A stretch of DNA of 64,000 nt from Amycolatopsis orientalis DSM 40040 = KCTC 9412 (GCF_000478275.1 NZ_ASJB01000083.1:682001-746000), one strand, 5' to 3'. Positions 31,906-41,089 are shown, counted from the stretch's first letter. Made by a program: numbers and translations. Notes: generated by a model from the sequence alone, not told the origin.

Positions 31906-31921
31906 TAGGGTGGGACCGGTG
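31906..31921 (+). promoter_or_regulatory. Leaderless promoter of the ArsA-like operon
   Basis: TAGGGT (31906-31911) is a TANNNT -10 hexamer exactly 7 bases before the GTG at 31919. This spacing places transcription start at or next to the start codon and decides for GTG 31919 over the in-frame GTG at 31910. Confidence 0.6.
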
Positions 31922-32923
31922 AGCACTCCCCTTGCCGGCTGGACCGACGAACTCGCGAGAGCCCGGCTGCATTTCGTCACCGGTAAGGGCGGCACGGGCA
32001 AGACCACCCTCGCCGCCTCGCTGGGCCTCGCGCTCGCGAAGGGCGGGCGCCGGGTGCTGCTGATCGAGGTCGAGGGCCGCCAGGGCATCGCCCAGCTCTT
32101 CGACACCGAGCCGCTGCCCTACGCCGAGCAGCGCATCGCGGCCGTCCCAGGAGGCGGTGAGCTGCGTGCACTGCACATCGACGTCGAAGCCGCCCTGCTC
32201 GAGTACTTCGAGATGTTCTACAACCTCGGTTTCGCCGGGCGGACGCTGCGGCGGATGGGCGCGATCGAGTTCGCGACCACGCTCGCGCCGGGTCTGCGCG
32301 ACGTCCTGCTCACCGGGAAGATCAAGGAATGCGTCGGCCGGACCGAATCCGACGGCCGCCACACCTATGACGCCGTCGTCGTCGACTCGCCGCCCACCGG
32401 CCGGGTCGTGAAGTTCCTCGACGTCACCAAGGCCCTCACCGACCTCGCCAAGACCGGCCCGATCCGCGGCCAGGCCGACGGCGTCGTCCGGCTGCTGCAT
32501 TCCGGCGAGACCGCCGTGCACCTGGTGACGCTGCTCGAAGAGATGCCGGTCCGGGAAACCGTCGAAGCGGTCGCCGAACTCGACGGCGCGGACCTGCGCC
32601 CCGGCGCGGTGCTGGTCAACCGGGTCCGCCCGCCGCGGCTGCCCGCACGCTCGGTCACGGCCGCCGCGGACGGCCGGGTCGACGCCTCCCGCGTCCGCGC
32701 CGGGCTCGCGTCGGCCGGGTTGAACCTGCCCGACAGCACCCTCGACGCGCTCGTCGAGGAGACGGTCGAGCACGCCGTCCGGGTCGCGGCCGAACAACGC
32801 GCCCGCGAACAACTGGCCGAAGCGGACCTGCCGGGGCTGGAGCTGCCGGACCTGACCGACGGGGTCGACGTCGCGGCGCTCTACGACCTCGCCGAAGCGC
32901 TGACCGAGCAGGGGGTGCGCTGA
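31919..32923 (+). CDS. ArsA-like ATPase, first subunit
   Basis: 334 residues. Walker A deviant P-loop VTGKGGTGKTTLAASLGLAL, switch segment VVVDSPPTGRVVKFL and the later VLVNRVRPPRL mark the ArsA/GET3 group of SIMIBI ATPases. Counterpart of Rv3679, which with its neighbour Rv3680 forms a paired ATPase linked to envelope or anion/metabolite export in mycobacteria. The stop shares one base with the next start (TGATG), giving coupled, probably equimolar subunits. Confidence 0.9.
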   Translation: MSTPLAGWTDELARARLHFVTGKGGTGKTTLAASLGLALAKGGRRVLLIEVEGRQGIAQLFDTEPLPYAEQRIAAVPGGGELRALHIDVEAALLEYFEMFYNLGFAGRTLRRMGAIEFATTLAPGLRDVLLTGKIKECVGRTESDGRHTYDAVVVDSPPTGRVVKFLDVTKALTDLAKTGPIRGQADGVVRLLHSGETAVHLVTLLEEMPVRETVEAVAELDGADLRPGAVLVNRVRPPRLPARSVTAAADGRVDASRVRAGLASAGLNLPDSTLDALVEETVEHAVRVAAEQRAREQLAEADLPGLELPDLTDGVDVAALYDLAEALTEQGVR

Positions 32924-34053
32924 TGTCGGACGTCCTGGAAATGGACCGGCTGATCGACGATCCGGAGAGCCGGGTCATCGTCTGCTGCGGTTCCGGCGGG
33001 GTCGGCAAGACGACCACCGCGGCGGCGCTGGCGTTGCGCGCGGCCGAACGCGGACGGCAGACGGTGGTGCTCACCATCGACCCGGCGCGGCGGCTGGCCC
33101 AGGCGCTCGGCCTGCGGGAACTGGGCAATCACCCGAAGCAGGTGCAGGTCGAGGGCTTCGAACCCAAGGGCGAACTCTGGGCGATGATGCTCGACATGCG
33201 CCGCACCTTCGACGACATGGTGCGTGTGCACGCCGGCCCGGAACGGGCCGAGCAGCTGCTGCAGAACCCCTTCTACCAGACCATTTCCACGTCCTTCTCC
33301 GGGACGCAGGAGTACATGGCGATGGAGAAGCTCGGCCAGCTCGCGGCCACCGACGAGTGGGACCTGATCATCGTCGACACCCCGCCGAGCCGGTCCGCCC
33401 TGGACTTCCTCGACGCGCCGACGCGGCTTTCGAGCGCACTCGACGGCCGGATGATCCGGCTGCTCACCGGCCCCGCGAAGGCGGGCGGCTGGGGTCTGCG
33501 CAAGGTCGTCAACGCCGGGTTCTCGATGTTCGCGAAGGCCGTCTCGACGATCATCGGCGGCCAGTTGCTGACCGACGCGTCGGCGTTCATGCAGGCCTTC
33601 GACAGCATGTTCGGCGGCTTCCGCGAACGCGCGCGCAAGACCGCGGAACTGCTGCGGTCCGGCGGGACGTCGTTCCTCGTGGTGGCCGCGCCGGAGCCGG
33701 ACGCGCTGCGCGAGGCGTCCTACTTCGTGGAGCGGCTTTCGGAGGAGAGCATGCCGCTGGCCGGGCTGGTCGCGAACCGGACGCATCCGGTGCTGGCGCC
33801 GTTGTCCGGCGCCGAGGCCATCGCGGCCGCCGAGCAGCTGGCGAAGGGCGGGACCGGCGCACCGCTGGCCGAAGCCGTCCTCCGCCTGCACGCGGACCGG
33901 GTCGCGCTGGCCGAACGAGAGACACGGCTGCTCGCCAGGTTCACGCGGGCGCATCCCGAGGTCCCGCTGGCGCGGGTGCCCGCGCTCCCCAGCGACGTGC
34001 ACGATCTCGAAGGCCTGCGCGACATCGGCACGCGGTTGGCCACTCAGTCCTGA
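32923..34053 (+). CDS. ArsA-like ATPase, second subunit
   Basis: 376 residues, counterpart of Rv3680. P-loop CGSGGVGKTTTAAALALRAA, then TIDPARRLAQALGL, and the switch II DLIIVDTPPSRSALDFLDAP. It is longer than its partner because of a helical insertion (about 180-240). The two proteins are homologous but not redundant and are expected to form a heteromer on the cytoplasmic side of the membrane. The gene runs convergently into whiB. Confidence 0.9.
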   Translation: MSDVLEMDRLIDDPESRVIVCCGSGGVGKTTTAAALALRAAERGRQTVVLTIDPARRLAQALGLRELGNHPKQVQVEGFEPKGELWAMMLDMRRTFDDMVRVHAGPERAEQLLQNPFYQTISTSFSGTQEYMAMEKLGQLAATDEWDLIIVDTPPSRSALDFLDAPTRLSSALDGRMIRLLTGPAKAGGWGLRKVVNAGFSMFAKAVSTIIGGQLLTDASAFMQAFDSMFGGFRERARKTAELLRSGGTSFLVVAAPEPDALREASYFVERLSEESMPLAGLVANRTHPVLAPLSGAEAIAAAEQLAKGGTGAPLAEAVLRLHADRVALAERETRLLARFTRAHPEVPLARVPALPSDVHDLEGLRDIGTRLATQS

Positions 34054-34061
34054 ACTCCCGT

Positions 34062-34103
34062 GAAGGGCCCCTTCCCTACCTTGGACTCAGGGAAGGGGCC
34101 TTC
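34062..34103. terminator. Terminator-like hairpin (family A related)
   Basis: GAAGGGCCCCTTCCCT (34062-34077) pairs with AGGGAAGGGGCCTTC (34089-34103) with one bulged base. It lies between the convergent ArsA-like and WhiB genes and uses the GAAGGGCCC(C)TTC sequence of family A without the inner hairpins. Confidence 0.7.
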
Positions 34104-34116
34104 CGCGAAAACGTGA

Positions 34117-34434
34117 TCACGAGACTCGGACGCGTACGTCTTCCTCTTCGTCGATCCCGGTGAACCTGCGCTTCGCCGCTTCAAGCAGGTCCGCCCAGCT
34201 GGAAACATCCGGCCGCCGCCGCAGCAGCGCCCGCCGTTCCCGTTCGGTCATACCTCCCCAGATACCGAAGTTGATCCGGCCATCGAGCGCTTCGGCGAGG
34301 CATTCCGTCCTGACCGGGCAACCGAGGCAGACCGCCTTGGCCCGGTTCTGTTCCGCCCCCCGGACGAACAAACCGTCCGGATCGGTGTCGCGGCACGACG
34401 CATTGACCCGCCAGCTCGACTGGTTGGTTTCCAT
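34117..34434 (-). CDS. whiB4: WhiB-family iron-sulfur regulator (WhiB4-like)
   Basis: 105 residues. Four Cys ligands (14, 36, 39, 45) with CLGC spacing bind a [4Fe-4S] cluster, followed by the GIWGGMTERER turn and a basic tail LLRRR. Synteny with Rv3681c (between the ArsA-like pair and ponA2) identifies it as WhiB4, an oxygen- and redox-responsive regulator of antioxidant genes in mycobacteria. It is divergent from the penicillin-binding protein gene. Confidence 0.9.
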   Translation of the reverse strand: METNQSSWRVNASCRDTDPDGLFVRGAEQNRAKAVCLGCPVRTECLAEALDGRINFGIWGGMTERERRALLRRRPDVSSWADLLEAAKRRFTGIDEEEDVRVRVS

Positions 34435-34784
34435 ACCCCCAGCTCCCTACCCTGGTGTTCGACACACCACGGGGGGACGAAAAGCCTGCGCTCCTGCCCC
34501 CATGAGCGTGTCTCCCTTGTGCTCACGTCGGTTCCTCCCGGCACCTCCCCGGCGCCGGTGCCTCCGTTCGGCCGAATGCGACTGCCGCTCGCACTCACCC
34601 GTCTGTCGGCTTTTTCATACGTGAGACGTTGACGGACTGTAAGGGCCCTCGGTTCCCTCCGCCAAGCCCTAGAATGCCTCCGATTACCAGACGTCATCCC
34701 ATGGGGTCGATTTTGTAACCGAATTCGCACGCACAGCGAGGTGACGTCACGGTGGGCTAACGGGATCCGCGTACCCTGGTCCGC
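34435..34784. other. Divergent whiB4/ponA2 intergenic region
   Basis: 350 bases with no convincing gene. On the plus side TACCCT (34772-34777) is 7 bases before the GTG of the penicillin-binding protein, a leaderless promoter. On the minus side the whiB4 ATG is preceded by TAGGGAG and GGGGG. The middle is less GC-rich near 34680-34730. I see no clear palindrome. Confidence 0.5.
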
Positions 34785-36962
34785 GTGCGCAAAACGGACG
34801 GTCTGCTGAAGCTCATTGGCCTGTGTGTGCTCGCGGGGGTGCTGGTCGCGGGAATGTTGTTCCCGGTGGCGGGTGCCGCGGGGGTGATCTCCAACCAGGC
34901 GAGCGAGACCGTCGACAAGACATCTTCGGACCTTGCGGACATTCCGCCGCCCCTGGTGACGACCATCACGGACAACACCGGCAAGCAGATCGCGACGCTG
35001 TACAAGCAGTACCGCATCCCGACGACCGAGACCCAGATCAACGACGCCATGAAGTGGGCGCTGATCTCGGTCGAGGACAAGCGCTTCTACGAGCACAACG
35101 GGGTGGACTGGAAGGGCACACTGCGCGCCGCGGTCAGCAACACCACCGGCGGGGACACGCAGGGCGCCTCGACGCTGACCCAGCAGTACGTCAAGAACTA
35201 CTTGATCAACGTCGTCTACCGGGACGACAAGCCGGGCCAGAAGCGCGCACAGGAACAGTCGGTCGCCCGGAAGCTGAAGGAAGCCCGGATCGCGATCCAG
35301 CTGGAAACCAAGCTGAACAAGATGCAGATCCTGACCGGCTACCTGAACGTCGTCGAGTTCTCGCGCGAGATCTACGGCGTCGGCGCGGCCGCGAACGCGT
35401 ACTTCAACACGCCCGTGGAGAAGCTGTCGGTGCCGCAGGCGGCGTTGCTCGCCGGCCTGGTGAACAACCCAGCCGTCAACGACCCGTGGAAGAACCCGGC
35501 GAAGGCGACCGAACGCCGCAACCTGGTCCTGGACCGCATGGTCGACAACCAGAAGCTCGCGAAGGCGGACGCGGAACGCTTCAAGGCCGAGCCGCTCGGC
35601 GTCGTCGAAGGCGCCCCGCAGAAACCCGCTTCGAACTGCACCGGCGCCGGTGAGAAGAACGGTTTCTTCTGTCAGTACGTCGAGGACTACCTCCTCAAGA
35701 ACGGGATGACGAAGGACGATCTCTACACCGGCGGCTACCAGATCAAGACCACTTTGGACGAACGGGCGAACTCCGAGGCCAAGGCGTCGGCCGAAGCCCA
35801 GGTCAAGAAGACCCAGGACAACGTCGCCAACACGCTTTCCCTGGTGAAGCCGGGCAAGAACCGGCACGAAGTCGTCGCACTGGCGGCGAACCGTGACTAC
35901 GGATTGCACGAAGACCAAGGTCAGACGACGTTCGCGCTGCCGTCCGGCGTCTACAACACCGCGGGTGCAGGCTCGGCCTACAAGGTCTTCACCGCGGCCG
36001 CGGCGCTGGAAGCGGGCGTGGCCGGGATCAACAGTCCACTCCCGGTACCTGATCTCTACACCTCGCACGTGTTCGCCGGTGGCCCGAAGCGATGCCCTGC
36101 AGCTCCCAGGCCCCCCGCCGGGCCAGGTGGTAACTGGTACTGCGTAGGCAACGCGGGCGACTACAACCCGGCAGGTGGGGCCATGTCGCTGCAGCAGGCG
36201 CTGGCGACCTCGCCGAACACTGCATTCGTGGCCCTCGAAGACCGACTCGGGAGCACCGGGCCTGTCGTGGAGATGGCGCGCAAGCTCGGAATGCGCGACA
36301 CCATGGCCAGCAACCGAGGTGGCGGAGCCGTCGACCCGAACTCCAAAGACGAGAACGTCAATGTCAATCAGCTCCAGGCGTACGGGCCGAAGCCCGGCTG
36401 GGCCGGAACCGGTGCGTTCACACTCGGCGTGAGCCCGCTGTCCGGTTTGGAACTGGCGAACGTCGGCGCCACGATCATGAGCGGCGGCGTCTGGTGCCCG
36501 CCGACTCCGCTGGCCGGTGTCACCGACCGGGACGGAAAGCCGGTTCCCGTCAAGGAAGCCGCCTGTGAACAAGTGGTTCCCGAAGGCCTCGCCAACACCC
36601 TCGCGGTCGGCATGAGCAAGGACAGTCAGCCCGGCGGGACCTCGTTCGGCGCCGCGAATGCCGTCAGGTGGAACCGGCCGGTGATAGGCAAAACCGGGAC
36701 CACGCAGAGCAACGGCGCGGGATCGTACCTAGGGGCCACCCCGCAGCTTGCCGGCGCGGCGATGGTGTTCCGTCCGAAGGGTGGAAGTGGCGGTCTCTGC
36801 TACCTCGGCCCTGGCAACGTGTCTGCTCGTGGCTGCGAAAACATGTGGGGCGGCAAGACGCCCGCGCAGACCTGGTTCGGGGCGATGTCGAAGATCCTCG
36901 AAGGGCAGGAACCGCTGCCGCTGCCGGCGCCGGACCCGAAGTACATGGGCACCGGACGCTGA
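34785..36962 (+). CDS. ponA2: Class A penicillin-binding protein (PonA2-like)
   Basis: 725 residues. A short cytoplasmic tail and one membrane anchor (LIGLCVLAGVLVAGMLFPVAG) lead to the glycosyltransferase domain (ISVEDKRFYEHNGVDWKGTL, GASTLTQQYVKNYL) and then the transpeptidase with SAYK (Ser397), SPN in ATSPNTAF and KTG at 636. It polymerises and crosslinks peptidoglycan at the outer membrane face. Mycobacterial PonA2 (Rv3682) has an extra PASTA domain; none is visible here, where the protein stops after the transpeptidase and a short Pro-rich tail. Confidence 0.9.
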   Translation: MRKTDGLLKLIGLCVLAGVLVAGMLFPVAGAAGVISNQASETVDKTSSDLADIPPPLVTTITDNTGKQIATLYKQYRIPTTETQINDAMKWALISVEDKRFYEHNGVDWKGTLRAAVSNTTGGDTQGASTLTQQYVKNYLINVVYRDDKPGQKRAQEQSVARKLKEARIAIQLETKLNKMQILTGYLNVVEFSREIYGVGAAANAYFNTPVEKLSVPQAALLAGLVNNPAVNDPWKNPAKATERRNLVLDRMVDNQKLAKADAERFKAEPLGVVEGAPQKPASNCTGAGEKNGFFCQYVEDYLLKNGMTKDDLYTGGYQIKTTLDERANSEAKASAEAQVKKTQDNVANTLSLVKPGKNRHEVVALAANRDYGLHEDQGQTTFALPSGVYNTAGAGSAYKVFTAAAALEAGVAGINSPLPVPDLYTSHVFAGGPKRCPAAPRPPAGPGGNWYCVGNAGDYNPAGGAMSLQQALATSPNTAFVALEDRLGSTGPVVEMARKLGMRDTMASNRGGGAVDPNSKDENVNVNQLQAYGPKPGWAGTGAFTLGVSPLSGLELANVGATIMSGGVWCPPTPLAGVTDRDGKPVPVKEAACEQVVPEGLANTLAVGMSKDSQPGGTSFGAANAVRWNRPVIGKTGTTQSNGAGSYLGATPQLAGAAMVFRPKGGSGGLCYLGPGNVSARGCENMWGGKTPAQTWFGAMSKILEGQEPLPLPAPDPKYMGTGR

Positions 36963-37180
36963 CCGACGAGGGCCGCGTTCACCAGCGCGAATCACGATGA
37001 GTCACAGTGGACTAACTTTAAGTGAGCGGCTGGCGGCCTAACGAGGAACGGTGGTCGACGCCATCATGTCGATTGATCACATCACCCACCGCCGACCACG
37101 GAAAGTGAAGAAAAGAGGCCATTCCAGCGATTCTTCGACATCGCCGGAATGGGGGCGAACGATCACCACCGAAGAGCACG

Positions 37181-37196
37181 TAAACTGGACATTGTG
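37181..37196 (+). promoter_or_regulatory. Leaderless promoter of metallophosphoesterase gene
   Basis: TAAACT (37181-37186) lies 7 bases before the GTG at 37194. It supports that start over the in-frame ATG at 37149. Confidence 0.55.
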
Positions 37197-38174
37197 AACA
37201 CGCTCAGTAACAGCAGCACCTCGGGGGCAACGGTACGGCGCTGGGCCGTGGGAACCGCCGCCCTGGGAGCCGCGACCCTCGGTTACGCGGTCGGCATCGA
37301 AAGGCGCCGGTGGACGCTTCGCACGGCGGAGCTCCCGGTCCTCGCGGCAGGGGCGAAGCCCTTCACGATCCTCCACATCTCGGACCTGCACATGCTCCCC
37401 GGTCACGTGAGCAAGCAACGCTGGGTAGCCGCGCTCGACCGGCTCGAACCGGACCTCGTCGTCAATACCGGTGACAATTTGTCACATCAGCAGGCCGTCC
37501 CGTCCGTCCTGCGCGCACTCGGCCCCCTGCTCGACAGGCCCGGCGTGTTCATCTTCGGCAGCAACGACTACTACGCGCCGAAGCCGAAGAACCCCGCGCG
37601 CTACCTCATGCCGAAGGGCAAGAAGAAGCGGATCCACGGCGAGCACTTGCCCTGGCGCGACCTCCGTGCCGCCTTCGTCGAACACGGCTGGACCGACCTC
37701 ACCCACGTCCGCCGCACCATCGAGGTCGCCGACCAGTACGTGTTCACCGCCGGCGTGGACGACGCCCACCTCCGCCGCGACCGCTACGCCGACATCGCCG
37801 GCCCGGCCGACACCGGCGCCGCCGTCCGCATCGGCGTCACCCACTCCCCGGAGCCCCGCGTCCTCGACGAGTTCGCCGGCGACGGTTACGACCTCGTCCT
37901 CGCCGGGCACACCCACGGCGGGCAACTCCGCATCCCCGGCTACGGCGCCCTCGTCACCAACTGCGAACTGGACCGCACCCGGGCCCGCGGCGCCTCCCGC
38001 TGGGGCGCCCAGATGTGGCTCCACGTCTCCGCCGGACTGGGCACCTCGCCGTACGCCCCGGCCCGCTTCGCGTGCCCTCCCGAGGCGAGCCTGCTGACCC
38101 TCGTTCCCAGGGGCACGACCAGGGAGAACCACCGGAAAGCAGCCCCCCGCAAAGCCCGAAACACCGTCCGCTAA
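37194..38174 (+). CDS. Calcineurin-like metallophosphoesterase
   Basis: 326 residues, counterpart of Rv3683. One N-terminal membrane segment (VGTAALGAATLGYAVGI) and then the complete dimetal motif set: ILHISDLHM, VVNTGDNL, FGSNDYY, GVTHSPEP and LAGHTHGGQL. Family members of this membrane-anchored type (YkuE/LpxH-like) hydrolyse phospho-lipid or nucleotide substrates; the true one is unknown. It ends the block shared with mycobacteria and is followed by tRNA-Pro. Confidence 0.85.
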   Translation: MNTLSNSSTSGATVRRWAVGTAALGAATLGYAVGIERRRWTLRTAELPVLAAGAKPFTILHISDLHMLPGHVSKQRWVAALDRLEPDLVVNTGDNLSHQQAVPSVLRALGPLLDRPGVFIFGSNDYYAPKPKNPARYLMPKGKKKRIHGEHLPWRDLRAAFVEHGWTDLTHVRRTIEVADQYVFTAGVDDAHLRRDRYADIAGPADTGAAVRIGVTHSPEPRVLDEFAGDGYDLVLAGHTHGGQLRIPGYGALVTNCELDRTRARGASRWGAQMWLHVSAGLGTSPYAPARFACPPEASLLTLVPRGTTRENHRKAAPRKARNTVR

Positions 38175-38202
38175 ACTTCTCCTCGACCCGCTAAGAAGTA
38201 TC

Positions 38203-38276
38203 CGGGGTGTGGCGCAGCTTGGTAGCGTGCCTCGTTCGGGTCGAGGAGGTCGTGGGTTCGAATCCCGCCACCCCGA
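38203..38276 (+). tRNA. tRNA-Pro (anticodon CGG)
   Basis: Full cloverleaf of 74 bases: acceptor CGGGGTG/CACCCCG with discriminator A, D-arm with AGCTTGGTAGC, anticodon stem CCTCG-TTCGGGT-CGAGG placing CGG at the anticodon, and T-arm GTGGG-TTCGAAT-CCCGC. CCA is not encoded. Confidence 0.95.
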
Positions 38277-38284
38277 CGTAGGTC

Positions 38285-38342
38285 CCGTAGGGCTCGCGTG
38301 TTGGCAGAAAGCGCCAACCACGCGGGCCCTACGGTGTTTTTT
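38285..38342 (+). terminator. Intrinsic terminator of tRNA-Pro
   Basis: Long stem CCGTAGGGC (38285-38293) with GCCCTACGG (38326-38334), extended inside by CGCGTG-TTGGC against GCCAA-C-CACGCG, then TGTTTTTT (38335-38342). It is the only hairpin in the window followed by a real T-run. Confidence 0.9.
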
Positions 38343-38447
38343 GGGGGTGCAACCCCCAAACCCCGCCCGGGAGGGCTTCGCCCCCCGGACCCCCATAGGG
38401 AGTGGGTCGGCTTGGTGAGTGGGCTCTTGTGGGTGCGCCTTGAGTTG

Positions 38448-38493
38448 GTCGTGAGTGGTAAGTGTCGTTAGAACGACACTTACCACTCACGAC
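38448..38493. repeat. Family C palindrome, copy 2
   Basis: Perfect 22-base arms 38448-38469 and 38472-38493 (left begins GTCGTGAGTGGTAAGTGTCG) with loop AG. It shares TCGTGAGTGGTAA with copies 1 and 3 but the inner bases differ and still pair perfectly. It stands 7 bases from the methyltransferase stop. The stretch 38343-38447 before it contains only a GC-rich run with GGGGG/CCCCC pairs. Confidence 0.9.
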
Positions 38494-38500
38494 AACGGGG

Positions 38501-39202
38501 TCAGCGGGTCGCGAGGAGTTCGGTCCAGCATTGGGCGAAATCGCCGTCGCCGGAGCGGGCCCAGGACCAGGCGGAGCGGGCGGCGGAGGCGAGCTGGTCG
38601 CGGTCCGGGGTGGTCGCGGTTTCCAGTGCCGTCACCAGGCATGCCTCGACATAGGTCGCCAGCGACCGGTATGTCGCGTCCGTGCGGTAACGGATTTTCG
38701 TTCGCACGTCACGGAAACCGGCGGCCGTGACCGCGGCGGGGATGGACCGCCCGGCGAACGGGTCACCACCCGCGCGACGGCACAGCAGATGGTGCCCGCG
38801 GAGTGCCGCGTCGACATTCGCCGTCTTCGGCCGGAGCCGCGCGCGACTCCAGTCCGATGTGGACAGTGCGAGCGATCCGCCCGGTTTGAGCACCCGCCGG
38901 ATCTCCGCGAGCGCGGCACCCGGCTCCTTCAGATGCTCGAAGACAGCGTGCGCGAAGACCACGTCCACCGAGGCTTCGGCGAACGGCAACGCCCGCGCGT
39001 CCGCGACCAAGAAGTCCACTGTGGACTTTCTGTGCCCGTCGGCGATACCGAGGGTGATCGAACCAGGGCCGCAGCCGACGTCGACGAGCCCCATCCCCGG
39101 CCCGAACAGCGGTTGCGCGAACACGGCACGTTCGACCGCCTGGCGCGCAGACCGCGCGGACACCGCATCGCGCGCGGCGCCCGGCGCGTTTCCCTCCAGC
39201 AC
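38501..39202 (-). CDS. SAM-dependent methyltransferase
   Basis: 233-residue class I methyltransferase (Methyltransf_11 type): the SAM-binding motif VDVGCGPGSITLGIADG, then DARALPFAEASVDVVFAHAV and the EIRRVLKPGGSLALSTSD block. The C-terminal third is helical and may carry the substrate. GTG at 39202 is chosen because TACTGT lies 7 bases upstream; an in-frame GTG at 39211 is possible. It is divergent from the S9 peptidase gene with only 39 bases between starts. Substrate unknown. Confidence 0.8.
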   Translation of the reverse strand: MLEGNAPGAARDAVSARSARQAVERAVFAQPLFGPGMGLVDVGCGPGSITLGIADGHRKSTVDFLVADARALPFAEASVDVVFAHAVFEHLKEPGAALAEIRRVLKPGGSLALSTSDWSRARLRPKTANVDAALRGHHLLCRRAGGDPFAGRSIPAAVTAAGFRDVRTKIRYRTDATYRSLATYVEACLVTALETATTPDRDQLASAARSAWSWARSGDGDFAQCWTELLATR

Positions 39203-39241
39203 CCCGCACACAGTACGGCTCCGGAGTGGCAGGATCGAGGG

Positions 39242-41086
39242 GTGAGCACGCAGCCAGGCAACAAATATCCGTCCGCGGCGGTCCCGGACCGCCTGTTCGA
39301 CGACGCCGAAGCCGAGGCCAGGTGGCGGGCCCGCTTCCACGCGCCGCGCATTTCGGTGCCTGAATGGGCCATCGACGCACCGGACGCGAACGTCTACGTC
39401 TCCAACGCCAGCGGTGTCTGGGAGGTCTACTCCTGGGACCGGTCGACCGGTGAACACCGCCGCGTCACCGACCGGCCCGCCGGCACCATGCACGCGACCC
39501 CGTCCCCCGACGGCCGCTGGATCTGGTGGTTCGACGACACCGACGGCGACGAATTCGGTTCCTGGGTCCGCGAACCGTTCACGCCGGGGTCCGCCGCCGA
39601 GCGCGCGGTGCCGGACGTCCACGATGGCTACCCCGCCGGACTCGAGATCGGCACCCGCGTGGTCGCCGTCGGTGTTTCGACCGACGACGGCAGCGAACTC
39701 TTCGCGCGTATCGACGGCGAGACCACGCGCTTCTACCGCCATGACGACGACGCCGGGATCGCGTCGCTGTCCCGCGACGAATCCCTGCTCGCGATCTCGC
39801 ATTCCGAGCATGGTGATTCCCGACACCCCGCGCTGCGCGTGCTGTCGACCGACGGCTTCACCACGGTCGCCGACAAATGGGACGGTGAGGGCAAGGGACT
39901 CGGCGCGCTCGAGTTCTCGCCGGTCCCGGGCGACCAGCGGCTGCTGGTGCTGCACGAGCGGCGCGGCCGCGAGGAACTGCTGATCTGGGACACCGCCGAG
40001 GACACCGAGCGGGAGATCGAACTCGACCTGCCCGGCGAAGTGGTCGCGGGCTGGTACCCGGACGCGCGGGCGCTGCTGGTCGTGCACTTCCACCAGGGCC
40101 GCAGTTCCCTTCACCGGTACGATCTCGCGAGCGGTGAGTTGTCCTCTTTGGACACTCCGCCGGGCAGGATCGGCGGCGCCGGGGTGCGGCCCGACGGCAC
40201 CGTCGAGTACTCGTGGTCCAGTGCCGCGCAGCCGACGGCGGTGCGCGCGCGGACCGCGGACGGCACCGACTCGGTGCTCCTCGAACCGCCGGGTGACCGG
40301 GCGCCGGAATCCGCGCCGGTCACCGACGCGTTCGTCGACGGGATCGGCGGGCGGATCCACGCGCTGGTGTCCCGTCCGGCCGACGCGCCAGAAGGTCCGC
40401 TTCCGACGGTCTTCTCCTTGCACGGCGGGCCGCACGCGGCCGACGAAGACCGGTTCTCCGCGTATCGCGCCGTCTGGCTCGACGCCGGTTTCGCCGTCGT
40501 CGAGGTCAACTATCGCGGCTCGACCGGCTACGGTTCGGCCTGGCGCGACGCGATCGAAGGCCGACCCGGCCTGACCGAACTCGAAGACGTCGCCGCCGTG
40601 CACGACTGGGCCGTCCAAAGTGGACTCGCCGATCCGGAGAAGTGCGTGGTCAACGGCGCTTCTTGGGGTGGTTACCTCTCCCTGCTGGCCTTGGGGACCC
40701 AGCCGGCGCGGTGGGCGGCGGGGATCGCCGGAGTACCGGTCGCGGACTACGTCGCCGCGTACGAGGACGAGATGGAGCAGCTCCGCTCGTTCGACCGGGC
40801 GCTGTTCGGCGGCTCGCCGGAGACGGTGCCGGCGGTGTACCAGGAATGCTCGCCGATCACCTACGTCGAGGCCGTGACGGCGCCGGTGCTGGTGCTCGCC
40901 GGGGACAACGACCCGCGGTGCCCCATCCGGCAGGTCGAGAACTATCTCGACAAGCTCGCGAAGCGGGAGGTCCCGTTCGAGTTCTACCGGTTCGACGCGG
41001 GGCACGGTTCGCTGGTGATCGCCGAGACGATCAAGCAGACGGCGATCGAAGTGTTCTTCGCGCTGCGGGCCGTCGGGCTCCGCTGA
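39242..41086 (+). CDS. S9 prolyl-oligopeptidase family peptidase
   Basis: 614 residues. The N-terminal 370 or so residues look like a beta-propeller (repeated blade strings such as ATPSPDGRWIWWFDDTDGDE), and the C-terminal alpha/beta-hydrolase domain has Ser in NGASWGGYLS, Asp in LAGDNDPRCP and His in DAGHGSL. No signal peptide, so a cytoplasmic oligopeptidase or acylaminoacyl-peptidase. GTG start with AGGAT-type -10 6 bases upstream; the much longer upstream open frame is a shadow of the methyltransferase. Confidence 0.9.
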   Translation: MSTQPGNKYPSAAVPDRLFDDAEAEARWRARFHAPRISVPEWAIDAPDANVYVSNASGVWEVYSWDRSTGEHRRVTDRPAGTMHATPSPDGRWIWWFDDTDGDEFGSWVREPFTPGSAAERAVPDVHDGYPAGLEIGTRVVAVGVSTDDGSELFARIDGETTRFYRHDDDAGIASLSRDESLLAISHSEHGDSRHPALRVLSTDGFTTVADKWDGEGKGLGALEFSPVPGDQRLLVLHERRGREELLIWDTAEDTEREIELDLPGEVVAGWYPDARALLVVHFHQGRSSLHRYDLASGELSSLDTPPGRIGGAGVRPDGTVEYSWSSAAQPTAVRARTADGTDSVLLEPPGDRAPESAPVTDAFVDGIGGRIHALVSRPADAPEGPLPTVFSLHGGPHAADEDRFSAYRAVWLDAGFAVVEVNYRGSTGYGSAWRDAIEGRPGLTELEDVAAVHDWAVQSGLADPEKCVVNGASWGGYLSLLALGTQPARWAAGIAGVPVADYVAAYEDEMEQLRSFDRALFGGSPETVPAVYQECSPITYVEAVTAPVLVLAGDNDPRCPIRQVENYLDKLAKREVPFEFYRFDAGHGSLVIAETIKQTAIEVFFALRAVGLR

Positions 41087-41089
41087 CAG

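Noticed and set aside
38203..38276. Integrative-element attachment site at tRNA-Pro
   Set aside because: No integrase gene and no second copy of the tRNA 3' end was found within the window.
38343..38447. Second terminator or small RNA after tRNA-Pro
   Set aside because: Only GC-rich runs with trivial pairings; no T-run or conserved stem.
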